From the NCBI RefSeq assembly GCF_028372415.1, contig NC_092878.1:27138903-27202902 (forward strand): a DNA stretch of 64,000 nt, written 5' to 3'. This document shows, in pieces, positions 28,946 to 40,659 of the stretch (its first letter is position 1; each line of letters begins with the position of its first letter). This DNA comes from Notamacropus eugenii. Taxonomy: Eukaryota; Chordata; Mammalia; Diprotodontia; Macropodidae. Below the pieces are notes generated by a model. That model was not told the origin of the DNA. It did not search any database and saw only the letters and a program-made list of their open reading frames with translations. Made by a program: the position numbers and the translations under genes.

Positions 28946-29344
28946 CCCAACAATAATCTAATAGATGAGAATCACGAGTCATCTTCAAAAACCTTGTCAC
29001 TACAACAGGCTCCTTCCCTCCCTGCCCAAGACTCTGAATGAATCCATTCCAATTACTTGTATCCTAAGCTGTGGCTGGCTGTTTTCTAGACCCTCTCTCT
29101 TTGAGCAGTGTGTGGGCCTCTCATACCCCAATCCTACTGTGTTTTCCTGTTCCCAGTGTCTTCAGAAGACTATGTTCTAGGGGAACCTTTGTCACCACTC
29201 CTGGCCTCTCATCCTGATCTGCGACTGTGAGTGGCTTCCATCAAATAATGAAAACCTAGGACCTGTTCCAATTAATTGAATCACTTTCATCTTGTAATGT
29301 AGGCCATCACTGTGTTGAACACAGTGAACCATGGTGGGGACACA

Positions 29345-29515
29345 TTCATAGATTCTTTGGAACTGAAGAGGAACTTAAAGTTCATTTGGTTCAATCCCCT
29401 TGTTTTCAGATAGAGAAACTACAGCCCAGATGCCCTGCCTAAGAGCATACAGCTAGCATATAGCTTGAAACCCAGGATCTTGATTTTTCTTATTCAGTGC
29501 TTTTTCCATTAAAGA
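29345..29515. repeat. MIR-type repeat
   Basis: gaggaacttaaagttcattt, agatagagaaactacagccc and taagagcatacagctagca. Confidence 0.7.
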
Positions 29516-29635
29516 AATACCAGAATAGGTTCTTGGGTAGCTTGTATTCCAGTTGGGCAAATGGGAGGTAAAAATGAAAACATCTTAAAAATGCGTAAAC
29601 ACAAGTGGATAAACATAGCCTAGTGTGAAAAATAT

Positions 29636-29677
<42 letters not shown>

Positions 29678-30029
29678 AGGTGTGGAGACTTGAAGAGATG
29701 AGAGAGCTAGGGTCTTAGACTGGGGATGGCTAACAGTAGCATGGATCACTGGCCACCATGTGCTCATCTGATGTAGCTGTCCAAGCTCAGGAACCATCCT
29801 ATGTTATGATGTAAAGCAGGATCAAGACAAGTCACCTTAATACTTCTACAAAGGGGGAAGGTGATGGGAACTAAAACATTTTCTCTCTCCTCACCAGAGC
29901 CAATCAGTTGCTATCTTGTATTTTCTCCCTCTCTGTCTCTTACATACATCTCTCCCTTACTCATACAACAGCTTTTCTAGTTCATGATCTCATTCCTTTC
30001 CATGTACTTTTGAGCTGTCCATCAACCCA
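29516..30029. other. Intergenic with (TG)n
   Basis: A TG run of about 36 bases at 29637-29673. No gene or other repeat recognised. Confidence 0.6.
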
Positions 30030-30295
30030 CAGATCTAAGGCTAGAAGGGACTCCAATGTTCTCACTTTATAAATGAGGAAGCCAGATCTCAGGGAAGTCA
30101 AATGACTTGCCCAGGGCCTCAGTGATAGAAAGTGTCAATGGTATGATGAGTAGAACCCAATTCCTCTGACTTTAGGACCAACATATCTCTAGCACTATCA
30201 AAAGCCACATGAAAAAAGGTTCTAAGTCACTAGCAATGAGAGAAATGCCAATTAAAACAACTAAAGTCTATCTCACCGCCCTCAGATTGGATGTA
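30030..30295. repeat. MIR-type repeat followed by L1 fragment
   Basis: 30030-30200 shows ctagaagggactccaatgtt and tgacttgcccagggcctcag. 30205-30295 shows aagtcactagcaatgagaga and atgccaattaaaacaact, a piece of the L1 ORF2 end on the plus strand. Confidence 0.75.
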
Positions 30296-30880
30296 CCAAT
30301 TCCCTCTACCACTCTTGCCTCCAAATTGTTCTCCCTGACCTCTGCCCTTTCCCTTCTCAAATCTATCCTTCACAGAGCTGCCAATGATATATAAACATAT
30401 ATAATACACATATGTACATGTATTATATATGTATTTGAGGGGAGGACAATTAGGGTCACACAACTAGTGTGTGAGGCAATTTGATATTCCTAAAGCAAAA
30501 GTCTGACCACATTAATCCCTCACACAAGAAGCCTCAATGACTTCCTTTTGTCACCGCAATAAAATAAAAACAACTCTGTTTACAACAGGCCCCAGGCTAT
30601 CTTTCCAGGCTATTACCACATAGTCCCATAGTGCACTTTATGTTCCAAACAAATTGACCTAATTACGGTTCCTCATACATGAAATTTTATCTTCTACTTC
30701 TGCATTTTTGCATAGGTCACCCCCTGTGACTGGAATGTCCTTCCTTCTTACCTCTGTTTCTTGAAGCTCTAAGCTCTCCCCCAGGCTCAGTTACAGTGTT
30801 AATATTTGTAATGATATTTGTAAAGTCTGAAGCACACTGCCTGGCACATCATAGGGGCTAGATAAATTTTTATTCTTTCC
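30296..30880 (+). repeat. L2 LINE 3' portion
   Basis: Diverged L2 pieces: attgttctccctgacctctg, then after an AT-rich stretch (30390-30435) aaagtctgaccacattaatc, actggaatgtccttcctt and tgcctggcacatcataggg. Confidence 0.75.
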
Positions 30881-31499
30881 CTCCATCCCCCTCCTACAAG
30901 AGGCTTTTCCTGATTTTTCCAGTTTTGAGTACTATTTCAAATCTGTCATCTCTATCAATATCCATAGATCATATTGCGCTATATTGTATATGTATTTTTT
31001 ATGTGTATGTGTTATAATGGAAACTCTTTGAAGGCTGAAATGTGTCTTGTTTTGGCCTTTATAGCCCCAGTTTCTAGCCCAATTCTTGCCACATAGCTGG
31101 CATTTAAATGCCAGCTCAAAATAGCCCTGGGTAAACAACATGGATCCTATGCCCTCAAATCGATTTCATAATTCATGATGTGAAAATAGTACAAGAAGTA
31201 ATTAAGACAAATTCTGCTGATTAGGAAGGAAGAATATGGTGGCTTCTATGAAGCTGAAGGAATGTGTATGTCATATGTACTCTCTAAATTTTGATGCTCT
31301 GTGACTAAGCACTGATTGTTCTCCCCTAGTTATATCTCTGTCATAGAATAAGGGTTCTGATGGGGTGTTTGGGTGCACGTGCTTGGGCCCCAGTTCTAAA
31401 ATCACATTTCTCTCCAGCCTCAAAACACGATCCCAGGCAGTTTCTCCCCAATCCAAGGACACCCTGCCCTAGCAACAACTTTTATCTCTTTTCCTGATA
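30881..31499. other. Intergenic, L2-like start then unique
   Basis: 30900-31110 still has L2 3' character (aggcttttcctgatttttcc, aaactctttgaaggctgaaa, gccacatagctggcatt). From 31110 onwards nothing is recognised. Confidence 0.5.
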
Positions 31500-32115
31500 T
31501 AGTAGCCTGCTATACCCTATAGAATTTATTAGTTTAAACCAGCTAGTTTGAACTGGCTGAACTGGCTGTGTATTGGGTCATAATGACATTTACCACTCAC
31601 TGACCAATCATATGTATCCTAGACTTAGACTTGCATATACTCCCTTACATTATCTTGTCTAATAAGACATTGATGAGAGCAGCCTGGTATTCTTTAGTCA
31701 GTCCTCACTGCTAGCTGACTTAGCGACATTTCAGGCCTAAAACCACATCTCCATGTAGCCCTCCTTGGGTTATTTCCTGAAGAACTCTGGGTAAAATACC
31801 TGTGCAGTAGATGCCAAAAGTGCACGTTCCTTTAAGAACTAACCACTCCTTGACCACTCTCTAATCCCACCCTGAATCACCTAATTAACATATTTGGCAC
31901 GTGCTTTACTATAGAATATCCTGTATAAACTTCACCTATACCCCACTAAGGTTGCAGACTCCCTAAGAACTCTTGCCCACCGAAAAGTGTAATAATTCAT
32001 TACCTTGACTTTAACAATGCTTGAGTCTGTGAATTCTTTCCCAGACAGCCCACTCAGGGAATTCCAGTCTTGGAGTTCCCGTACCTCTATCTCTCCAGCT
32101 CTAGTCAGTTCCATA
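31500..32115 (+). mobile_element. Probable solo LTR (endogenous retrovirus fossil)
   Basis: No coding sequence. The right part has an LTR-like promoter and leader layout: tcctgtataaacttcacc (TATA-like, near 31924), then an A-rich possible poly(A) site at about 31990-32000 and a pyrimidine-rich tail ending in CA. No second copy or internal region is seen, so a solo LTR. Left edge uncertain; old and diverged. Confidence 0.5.
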
Positions 32116-32129
32116 AATATGGGACTATT

Positions 32130-32345
32130 AATCTCTTATGATATTTCTTTGGACTTGCTCTCTCTTGCTACTTCCACCATTTCAGGCCCTTTAAGAGACT
32201 TTTCTGCTTTCATTCTAATTCTGCTTTAGTCTATCCTTCATAATATTGATAAAATATTTTTTACACTAACCTGTGTCTCTTCTCTACTTAGAAAATTTCA
32301 GTGGATTCCTGTTGTCTTCTGAGTAAATTTCAGACTGTTTTGCTG
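32130..32345 (+). repeat. L2 LINE fragment
   Basis: gctttagtctatccttcata, cttagaaaatttcagtggat and tcctgttgtcttctgagt match the L2 3' order in diverged form. Confidence 0.6.
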
Positions 32346-32349
32346 GCAC

Positions 32350-32608
32350 TCCAATTTCTTTCTTTCTTCTTTCCTCTCTCTTTTCCTTCCTTCCTTCTTT
32401 CCTTTCTTCATTCTATCCTTCCTTTGTTCCTTCCTTCCCTCCTCTCCTTTTTCCTTCCCTTTTTCTCTCCCTCTCTCTTTCCTTCCCTGTCTCTCTCTCT
32501 CTCCCCTTCCTTACTTCCTTCCCTCCCTGCCTTATTCCTCCTCTCCTGCCTCTTTCCCTTATTCCTTCATTCCTTCCTTCATTTCTTCTTTCTCTCTTTT
32601 TTCTGCAT
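32350..32608. repeat. (TTCC/TTTC)n polypyrimidine tract
   Basis: About 250 bases of almost pure C/T on plus. It opens a 179-codon frame of Phe, Leu, Ser and Pro that is not a gene. Confidence 0.95.
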
Positions 32609-32609
32609 T

Positions 32610-33845
32610 AGCCATGTTCAAAAGAGAAAAAGTAAGAAAAATAAAGAAAAAATATGCTTCCATTTGCAACCTGAGTCCATCAGTTTTGTATCTGTAAATG
32701 GATATCATGAATCCTTTAGAATTGTAGCAGATCATTGTTTTGATCAGTTACTGTCTTTCACAAATGATTCTCTTTACAATGTTGCTATTATTGTGTACAA
32801 GGTTCTTCTGCTTCTGTTTACTTTCCTTTGCATCCGTTAGTCAAGGTATTTGGAGACCCTGTTTCCCAGAGCTAAGGCCCCATAAGTAGGCTGTGCCCTT
32901 GTGCTCTGGATGATCTCACTCCCTGGGATGATCTTAGCCACCACAAAATCTCAGAATTATTTCCCAGCACCAGGTGTTCTCTGAGCTGGGACAAGCACCT
33001 GTTGTATCCATGTTCTGGTTATGAGGCCCTGCTATGAATGAAACTTGCCACATTGTTAGTCTTTGTTGTCAAGGCTACAGCTCACGGGGTAGCCATAGGG
33101 ATACATACGTATGGAGACCTTTCCACACTAAAGTGGATCCCTTTCCCTCGAGGCAGGAGCCTGGCACATGTCCTAGCTTGCAAGCTGTTTTTCTCACTTT
33201 GAAGTTAATTAAATTTCTGTTTGTGTTCTGACTCTCCTGCCTCTAGCCTGCTCTGTTTGGCTTCAGCCATTCCCAGGTTAGCAGCCTGTTCCAGTCAGGT
33301 TAACAAGTTCACCAAAGTCTTTGGAAAGATTTTTCTTAAACAATCTCCTTCATCATTTCTTCTAGCTTAATAGCATTCCATCACACTTACATGCCATAAA
33401 TTTTTTAGCCATTCCTAAATTGATGGATATCCCCTCATTTTCCAATTCTTTGCCACCACAAAAGAGCTCTTATAAATATTTTTGTACATATGGGTCCTTT
33501 TCCTTTTAACTTGATCTCCTTGGGATATAGACCTAGTTTTATAATCATTAGGGCATAGTTCCAAATTGTTCTCCAGAATGGTTGAACCAGTTCATAATGC
33601 CACTAACAATGCATTATTGTACCTATTTTTCCACATCTCCTCCAGCATTTGTCATTTTCCTTTTCTGTCATCTTAGTCAGTCTGATAGATGTGAGGTGTA
33701 CCTCAGAGTTGTCTTCATCCTCATTTCTCTAATGTCAGTTATTTAGAGCATTTTTTCACATAACTGTTGATAGCCTTGATTTCTTCCTCTGAAAATGTGT
33801 TCATATCTTTGACCATTTATCAATTGGGAATGGACTAGCTTTATT
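32610..33845 (-). repeat. L1 LINE 3' portion, interrupted
   Basis: Minus-strand marsupial L1, covering the end of ORF2 and 3'UTR. On plus it reads tgtgtacaaggttcttctgc (32790s), tagcattccatcacacttac, ccaaattgttctccagaatg and gaccatttatcaattggga. It is split by a foreign segment at about 32846-33303. Confidence 0.85.
32846..33303 (+). mobile_element. Unclassified insertion in L1, LTR-like
   Basis: About 458 bases unlike L1, interrupting it between points that are adjacent in the L1 family. CAAG stands at both edges (32842-32845, 33304-33307). The last 100 bases (taattaaatttctgtttgtg, then a C/T-rich end) resemble the end of a retroviral LTR. It has no reading frame of interest. Family not recognised. 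Confidence 0.5.
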
Positions 33846-33859
33846 CCATACCACTGATA

Positions 33860-34240
33860 TTCACAATTCAGTCCAATTTATTCTCTGTCCCTGGGACACT
33901 GTGATTTTCTGTCTCCATACCTTTACTTATGTGGTTCCTCCTGTCTGGGCTGCCTCCTTCCTTCTTCCACTGACTGAAAATTCTACCCATTAAAGCCCAA
34001 CTCAAAAGTCATTTTCTCAGAAAAGCCTTCCTTGATTCCCACCCACTAAACTTATTAGCAGTTTTCTCCTTCAGTGCTACAAAACCCTTTGCATTATAAT
34101 TCTCTAACACATTTATCATGTAATATTGTCTATTACAGCTCTCTCTGTTGGTGGCTCCCTGGAAGGCAAGGACTAAAGCTTTATACTATCCCTGGTACCT
34201 AATACAGTGCTCTGCACATAGCAGGTATACACATTGGTGA
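33860..34240 (+). repeat. L2 LINE 3' portion
   Basis: ctgtgattttctgtctcca, ttaaagcccaactcaaaagt, agaaaagccttccttgattc, ctggaaggcaaggactaaag and agtgctctgcacatagcagg. Confidence 0.88.
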
Positions 34241-34329
34241 TATTTTGTATCTGGGTTTGCCATCAGGAGAGAAGACATTATCTCTGATTTTTTTGGGTGA
34301 ACACAGTAGAGAAACAGACCCACATGTTA

Positions 34330-34984
34330 CTTATTTATCCTTTGTTTCAAAGACGATCAATGATATCACAGGGTGATTTCTTGACTAGAGAGTGAATTGG
34401 ATTTAAGTGAGGCAGAGTTGTACAAGGTCCTCAGCCTTACTCTCTCTTCCAGAGTTGTTGAAGTCCAGTGGCAAGACAAAAGTCAGGGTACCTGGCCACG
34501 GCCAGGGATGTGGTGGATGATCTGGCATCTTTGATGTCTGACCAAGATCTAAGAGCTCCACAGCAGCTGCTTCAGCTACCTTCATGACTGTTGGAATACA
34601 TTATTCTCATTCACCCATTCTGCTGGGGGAAGTCTTCACATGCTTGGGATAGACATCCCCCTAACTCACGGATGAGTTTGAGACCTGTCTAAGCCCAACT
34701 ATCAAAATGCTTTTACTGGGGTATGCCTGCTGTAAATACTACAGCTTTTTGGAGCAACCAGTGAGAATTGGGTGAAGGTGGATACCAAAGGTGAATGCGC
34801 AACCCTGAAAAGGACTCAGCAGCCCTCACGCCAGAAGTGCCAGTCCTCCCTGAACACCCCATACACTCCACCTATCACCTATGAGTTGAGGATTGTCACG
34901 AGGAGGGCTTCCCTTACAGGCTTATGTCCTGCCTTCTTTGTCAGATCTAAGGCTCTCAGAATATTTCAAACCTCTAGTCAGCCA
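34330..34984. repeat. MAR1/RTE-like marsupial repeat
   Basis: tttgtttcaaagacgatcaa, gattggatttaagtgaggca preceded by tgagagt-like text, and cagtggcaagacaaaagtca match the RTE-tailed marsupial SINE class called MAR1. The later part (34600-34980) may be a second segment of the same class. Family name from memory. Confidence 0.6.
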
Positions 34985-35150
34985 AGAACTGATGACCTCT
35001 GAGTACAGATCAAAGCATACTATTTTTCACTTTCTTCATTTGTGTGTGTGTGGGTTTTTTGGTGGTTATTTTGTGTCTTCTTTCACAGCATGACTAATAT
35101 GGAAACATGTTTTGCATAATTGCACACATATAACCTCCCTTGTGCTCCTT
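34985..35150 (+). repeat. L1 3'UTR fragment
   Basis: aagaactgatgacctctgag, agatcaaagcatactatttt and acatgactaa-like text with tttgcataattgcacaca. It matches the 3' end of the L1 at 36310-37185. Confidence 0.85.
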
Positions 35151-35314
35151 CAGATTGTCCGTGTTTTGTTGACAGTCCAGGGGCAACATGACCCTACAGA
35201 AACATATCAGGAAAAGTGTCTGCCTGGCATCTCTTCCCCTGCCATTTCTTTCTGTGTCCCCACATAGGCCAATGGGGAGCTGCTAACCATGAAAGAGGGT
35301 GTGTTTAGGGGCAC

Positions 35315-35362
35315 GCACATGTGTGTATGTGTATGCGTGTATGTGTGTGTGTGTGTGTGTTC
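35315..35362. repeat. (TG)n microsatellite
   Basis: TG/TATG run of about 48 bases. Confidence 0.9.
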
Positions 35363-35499
35363 TGGGACTTTGATGATGAACTGAGATACAATAAATAAAA
35401 GGCAGCACAAGATAAGAGACAAACTCAAGAGCTTTCAACTAGAATTTACAAGAGTTGTGTTTTGTTCCTTGATCCCTCGAGTTCACTAGGTATACTCAC

Positions 35500-35665
35500 C
35501 TTTAGGCCAAATCACTTACCCTGTTCTCTAAGTTTCAGTTTCCTTGCCTATAAAACAGGGTTCATAGTACTTACATTACCTACTTCACAGGGCTTTTGGG
35601 ATGATCAGATGGGACAGTGTGTCTGAAACACTATATAAATGTTAGACATTGTTATTTATTATCAA
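35500..35665 (+). repeat. CORE-SINE core and tail
   Basis: agtttcagtttccttgccta, tacttcacagggcttttggg and cactatataaatgttagaca. Confidence 0.8.
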
Positions 35666-36309
35666 GTCCTAATCATTGAAACAGTCCCTGGACTAATCAA
35701 TATTTTGCTATTATCCTTTGTACTTAACATTCTATGGACTGTTGCAAATGTGGGCAAAATGGCTGCTTTTGGTAATTGAATAAACATGTTGGGATGTGAG
35801 CTCATCATCTGTAGGTTCATCTTTAGAACAATTAGCATGGAGGTGGATATGTACCTTATCCCATTCCCTGCATGATTTTGATTTTCTCATGGTAGGAAAG
35901 TACAGTGGACAGACAAAATGGTAATGAAGAGAAAGAGGAAATTGGGGAGAGGGGAGAGAGGAAAGTTTCCTTTTCTGTAGGTTTATGTTTTGAAAGCTTG
36001 AAGATTGTGAATATTTGGTATGGCCACAACTGTTAAAAATGTAGTTCTTCAATTTTATGGATCATTATTTTGTCCAGATGATTGTAGGTGATAGTTTGTG
36101 ATAATATTCTGGTTCCTATACAGTTGGATGCTTTCTCAAGGATATTTTTGCGTCTCTATTTGTGATACAGGGCTTCGGAGCTTAGTAGTTTAGGAAGAGT
36201 TTTGAGCTTTTAGTGTCTTCTTCCTTTTCTTCAAAGAAATATTTTTCTCCGAATCAGTCAGTCAATGCACTGTGGTGCTAGGTTTTGGGGAAAGGATGTG
36301 TCTAGAAAG
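35666..36309. other. Intergenic
   Basis: AT-rich, no recognised repeat or gene. Confidence 0.4.
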
Positions 36310-37185
36310 AAGACTGACTCTAATAGGACGGAAAAGGAAAATGATAAATGTTGGAAGGGATATGGGAAAATTGGGACATTAATATACTATTGGCAGAGTT
36401 GTGAAGTGATCCAACCGTTCTGGAGAGCAATTTGGAACAATGCCCAAAGGGCTATAAAACTGTGTATACCCTTTGATCCATCAATACCACTACTAGTTCT
36501 GTATCCCAAAGCAACCATGAAAAAGGGGAAAGGACCTACATGTGCAAAAAAATATATATAGCAGCCCTTTTAGTGGTGGCAAAATATTGGAAACTGATGG
36601 GATGCCTCACAATTGGGGAATGGCTGAGAAAGTTGTGATATATGAATGTAATGGAATACTATTGTGCTATAAGAAATGATGAGCAGGCAGATTTCAGAAA
36701 AACCTAGAAAGACTTATATGAACTGATGCAAAGTGAAGTGAGCAGGACCAGGAGAACACTGTATACAGTAGCAGCAATGTTGTAAGAGGATCAACTGTGA
36801 ATGACTTAGCCCTTCTCAGCAAATACAATGATTCAGAACAGTTCCAAAGGACTTGTGGTGAAAAATGTTATCCACATCCAGAGAAAGAACTGATGGACTC
36901 TGAATGCAGATCAAAGCATACTGTTGTTTCACTTTCTTTATTGGTATGTGTGTGTATGTGTGTGGTTTTTTGTCATTGTTCTATGAATTCTTTCACAACA
37001 TGACTAAAATGGAAATATATTTTGCATAATTGCACACATATAATGTATATTAAATTGCTAATCATCTCAAGGAGGGGAAAGGGAATTTGGAGCTCAAAAT
37101 TTTAAAAAATAAATGTTAAAAATTGTTTTTACATCTAATTGGGGAAAAGAATAAAACATTATTTGTTACAAAAAGAAAAAAGAAA
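36310..37185 (+). repeat. L1 LINE 3' end
   Basis: Plus strand: gggaaaattgggacattaat, tctggagagcaatttggaac, ccaaagggctataaaactgt, gaatactattgtgctataag, accaggagaacactgtatac and the 3'UTR ending in an A-rich tail near 37180. The frame at 36265-36561 retains part of the ORF2 C-terminal region. 5' truncated, as usual for L1. Confidence 0.92.
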
Positions 37186-37721
37186 GATGCCTACTGGACA
37201 GGACCTTGCCCTTCAGCCACTTGCAATTTAATGAAGAAGATAAAACCTACAGATAAAAACAGTTGTAAATACTAATTAGGAAAGGGCGACTGGAGCCAGG
37301 TGCCTGCTTATCATGGGAAGACTTCTCAGAGGGCCTGAGTTTTGAGCAGCATCTGTCTGTATGATGTCTCCAAGGCAAGTATGATGAAATCATAGGGTTC
37401 AGATCTAGAAGGGACTTTGGAGAGCACTTAGCACAATCTCCTCTTTGGGAGGGGAAGTCCATGAAGGGGAGAAGTAGGTTTATAGACCTGGTGTGTTTTG
37501 TGGTATGGACAGATCTGACTGTTTATATGGTTCTATTTGAGGGATTTCTAGAAAGAAGATTACTGTTTCTCCCCTGCCCCTTCCACCTTCCAAGCCTACT
37601 AGAGTACCTGAAATCCCCCAACTACTCCCTCAAGTTAAGTCACCAAGGCTCCCAATTATTGTTTGGACTTTCTCTGGGAGCTGTCACATAGGGAGTCATT
37701 ACTACCCTTCATCCCCATAAT

Positions 37722-37977
37722 GGAGTAGTTAGGGTGGTAGAATGCATACAGTGCCAGATCTGGCATCAGGAAGACTCATTTTTATGAGTTCGAATTTGGC
37801 CTCCAACACTTATTAGCTATGTGACCCTGGGCAAGTCACTTAACCCTGTTTGACTCAGTTTCCTTATCTGTAAAATGAGCTGGAGAAGGAAATGGCAAAC
37901 CATTTCAATATCTTTCCAAAGAAAACCCCAAGTGAGGTCAAGAAGTGTTGGACAAAACTGAAATGACTGAATAGTAA
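37722..37977 (+). repeat. CORE-SINE, full length
   Basis: All parts present: ggtggtagaatgcatacag head, gttcgaatttggcctccaac, tgtgaccctgggcaagtcac, ctggagaaggaaatggcaaa, aaagaaaaccccaagtgagg and the tail gaaatgactgaatag. Confidence 0.92.
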
Positions 37978-38159
37978 CCCCCATAATACCTTAACTCAAA
38001 TTAGTTTATTTGATTAGCTCTGCTCAATCAGCAAAATCCCAATGGAATGAGGCAAATGGTGATCCAGATGGAAGGAGAAGAAAGAAAGGGCACCATTGTG
38101 ATGCCAAGAGCAAGGATTTGGAGTTAGAAGACCCCAGGCCAAATCCCACTTCCTGGAGG

Positions 38160-39210
38160 ACCACTGGATTTCCAGGAGCCAAGATGGCAGAGTAAGTAGT
38201 AAACTGCCAACTCCCATATTCACCCCTGAACAACCATAAAATAGCACCCTGAAAACAAATCCTAGAACAGCAGAAACAGCAAAAAGACAGGGTGAAACAA
38301 TCTTTTAGCCCAAGAAACTTGGAAGATCAGCAAGGAAGGTCTGTCTTGCTTGGGTAAAAGAGGAATATAAAAGGGGACAAGAAGCACTCTAGGAAGCCAG
38401 CAGCAAGCCCCACTTCAGCAAACCAGTGGGAGATCCTGAACCCCAATGTGGTGGAATAGGTGAACTCCAACACCAGGACCCACCTACATGCCTCAGTATA
38501 GTCAGGGCAAAGGGCAGAACTGCCACATGCTTTAGTATGGCCCAAGACAAACAGGCAACCTCCAGCAGACAGATCTCCAGTGCTTCAGCACAACCCAGGG
38601 CAAACAGGCAACCTCCAGCAGACAGATCTCCAGTGCTTCAGCATAGCGCTGGGCAACAGGCAATCTCTACTGACCAGATACATGCTTCAGTGTAGCCTTG
38701 GACAAACTCAGAAACACCCCACCAGTCTCAGAGTACCAGACACCAGCACTAGGACCCTGGTTCAGTACCAGGTAAGCTCTCAGGCCCCTACAGGCTCCAG
38801 TAGCGCCAGTCACCCCCACTGTACACCCTCATCACAGCACCAGACATGAGGGTCCCCCATGGGCCTTAGAGCAACATCAATGTGCACCAGGTAAATAGTC
38901 AGGGTCTGCAGCCCCTGGCACAAGAAGTCTGAGACAATGCCCCTTCCACCTGGGAAGCAGAGCTCAAATTAAAAAGAAAGGGAAAAGGCCAGAAAAGATG
39001 AGCAAAAAACAAAAACAGAATCTGACCATAGAAAGTTATGGAGACAAGGAAGAACAAGACACAAACTCAGAGGACAACAATAGTGTCAAAACAGCTATGA
39101 GCAAAACACTAAAGAAAAAGAGGAAATGGTCTCAAGCCCAGAAAGAACTCATGGAAAAGCTCAAAAAGGAGCTTAAAAGTCACATAAGAGAGATAAATGA
39201 AGGACCCCTG
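38160..39210 (+). repeat. L1 LINE 5' end (5'UTR with monomers and ORF1 start)
   Basis: Starts like an L1 5' end (ggagccaagatggcagagta). A 5'UTR of about 840 bases contains tandem units beginning tgcttcag at 38489, 38528, 38581, 38634 and 38683 (two exact 53-base spacings). ATG at 38998 opens ORF1 for about 70 codons (MSKKQKQNLTIESYGDKEE; a lysine/glutamate-rich coiled-coil start with KELMEKLKKELKSHIREI). It stops abruptly near 39210 and no ORF2 or 3' end follows. Confidence 0.8.
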
Positions 39211-39290
39211 GCAAGATAATCTCTCAGAGCCTCAGTTTCCTCATCTGCAAAACTAAAGGATGGATCTAAATCTTATATCAGTGATGATAA
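39211..39290 (+). repeat. CORE-SINE tail fragment
   Basis: gagcctcagtttcctcatct and following; abuts the broken 3' side of the L1 piece. Confidence 0.75.
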
Positions 39291-39949
39291 AGCTACCGAA
39301 TCATCCATGGAAGGTGGTTAAAAAAAAAGCTATGGGTTTAGAGCCATAAATGGGGCCCCTTGGATCTGGTACCCCTAAGTATCACCTCATCTACCCCTAC
39401 AATTTGGGGTAAATTTGCAGGTAACCTCTCCCCCTTCCCCTGCCTTCCTTTGCAGGGAGGGGGTGGGGAAAGGAAGATCAGGGTTTGGAAGGCAGCCAGC
39501 CCAGGGCATTCCAGTATGTTTACTAACAGCCCAATCCTTTGGGCTTAGTAATGGGGAAACATTTCACCAGCTAAAAATATCTCTCATTATTTGACAGTGA
39601 AGACCACACAACCAGGTCTCTTCCCTCTCAAATCACACACACCCAGACCCTGGAGACCAGCCAGACTGGGGGTGGGGGAGCCATCAGCTTTTCTCAGGAG
39701 ACCATCCTTCTCTTCCTCTGTTTTCCCAAGAGAAAGCCTGAGCTCCTCTGCCTAGGACTATCAATCACCTTGTCTGGCCAGCCCAGGGATCTAAACTCTA
39801 AGGAACTATAGTCTCTCAAATCGAAACTAACTGACTTCAACTCTTTTGCTGAATTACAGGATGAATTTGCCGCCACCCCTCCCCCCTCTTGAAGCATGGA
39901 TAGATTCAAAGAAAAACTTACACACCATAGTGAACCAGTTGGAAGAGGA
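39291..39949. other. Intergenic
   Basis: No repeat or gene recognised; unique-looking. Confidence 0.45.
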
Positions 39950-40125
39950 GCCATATCTAAATAATCAGAATAGCTGATACTTATATAGCATATTAAGGTT
40001 TGCAAAGCATTTTTACACACATCGTTTCATTAAATCCTGGAAACAATCTTGCCAGATAGATGCGGTGAGTATTATTACCTCTGTCTTACAAATGAAGAAA
40101 CTGAGGTTTGGAAAGGTTAATTGTA
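39950..40125. repeat. MIR-type repeat
   Basis: agcatattaaggtttgcaaa, cacatcgtttcattaaatcc and aatgaagaaactgaggtttg. Confidence 0.75.
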
Positions 40126-40659
40126 AAATGAGATGGTGATGTTTTGCCCAAATAGATTGTGTAGGTCCACATGGGTTTGTCTAGATGTGGCTCACAAGGA
40201 GGAAAGCATAGACATCATTTGTCTCTCCTCCTATTGGCTCCTGCCAGGAAGGGCAGTATGAGCTAGTAAGTATTAGTAGGTTTGGACCCAGGTAGATTCT
40301 GACTTTAAATCTCCTGTCCAGAACCAGGAAATTAGTAATACAGGTCTCTGAATAACCAAATAGATGCCAGTCTCTATACATGGAACCTCAGGCTCTGATA
40401 GGAGAATATAGTTATTTTAAAATCAGTTACAACAAACATAACCAAGAGTGGAGCAGGCTACTATAGTCAGGCCCATGGAGGGGTGACAGAGGAGTGAGGA
40501 CACAGAAACAAAAAAAGCAGAGCATCCTGGGGCCATTTAGGGTTAAGGACAAATGGTCCCAAAGTGCAACACTGTATTAAAGTATAGTATGATTGATATA
40601 ATGATGACTCGGTGGCATCAAATAAAGGGTAAATGACACTCAGGATCCCCAAGTTAGAG

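Noticed and set aside
32301-32840. 179-codon open frame
   Set aside because: Most of it is translated (TTCC/TTTC)n, giving Phe/Leu/Ser/Pro repeats; the rest is antisense L1.
36265-36561. 98-codon frame
   Set aside because: It is the C-terminal part of a truncated L1 ORF2, not a host gene.
38998-39219. 73-codon lysine/glutamate-rich frame
   Set aside because: It is the start of L1 ORF1 in a broken element, not a gene of its own.
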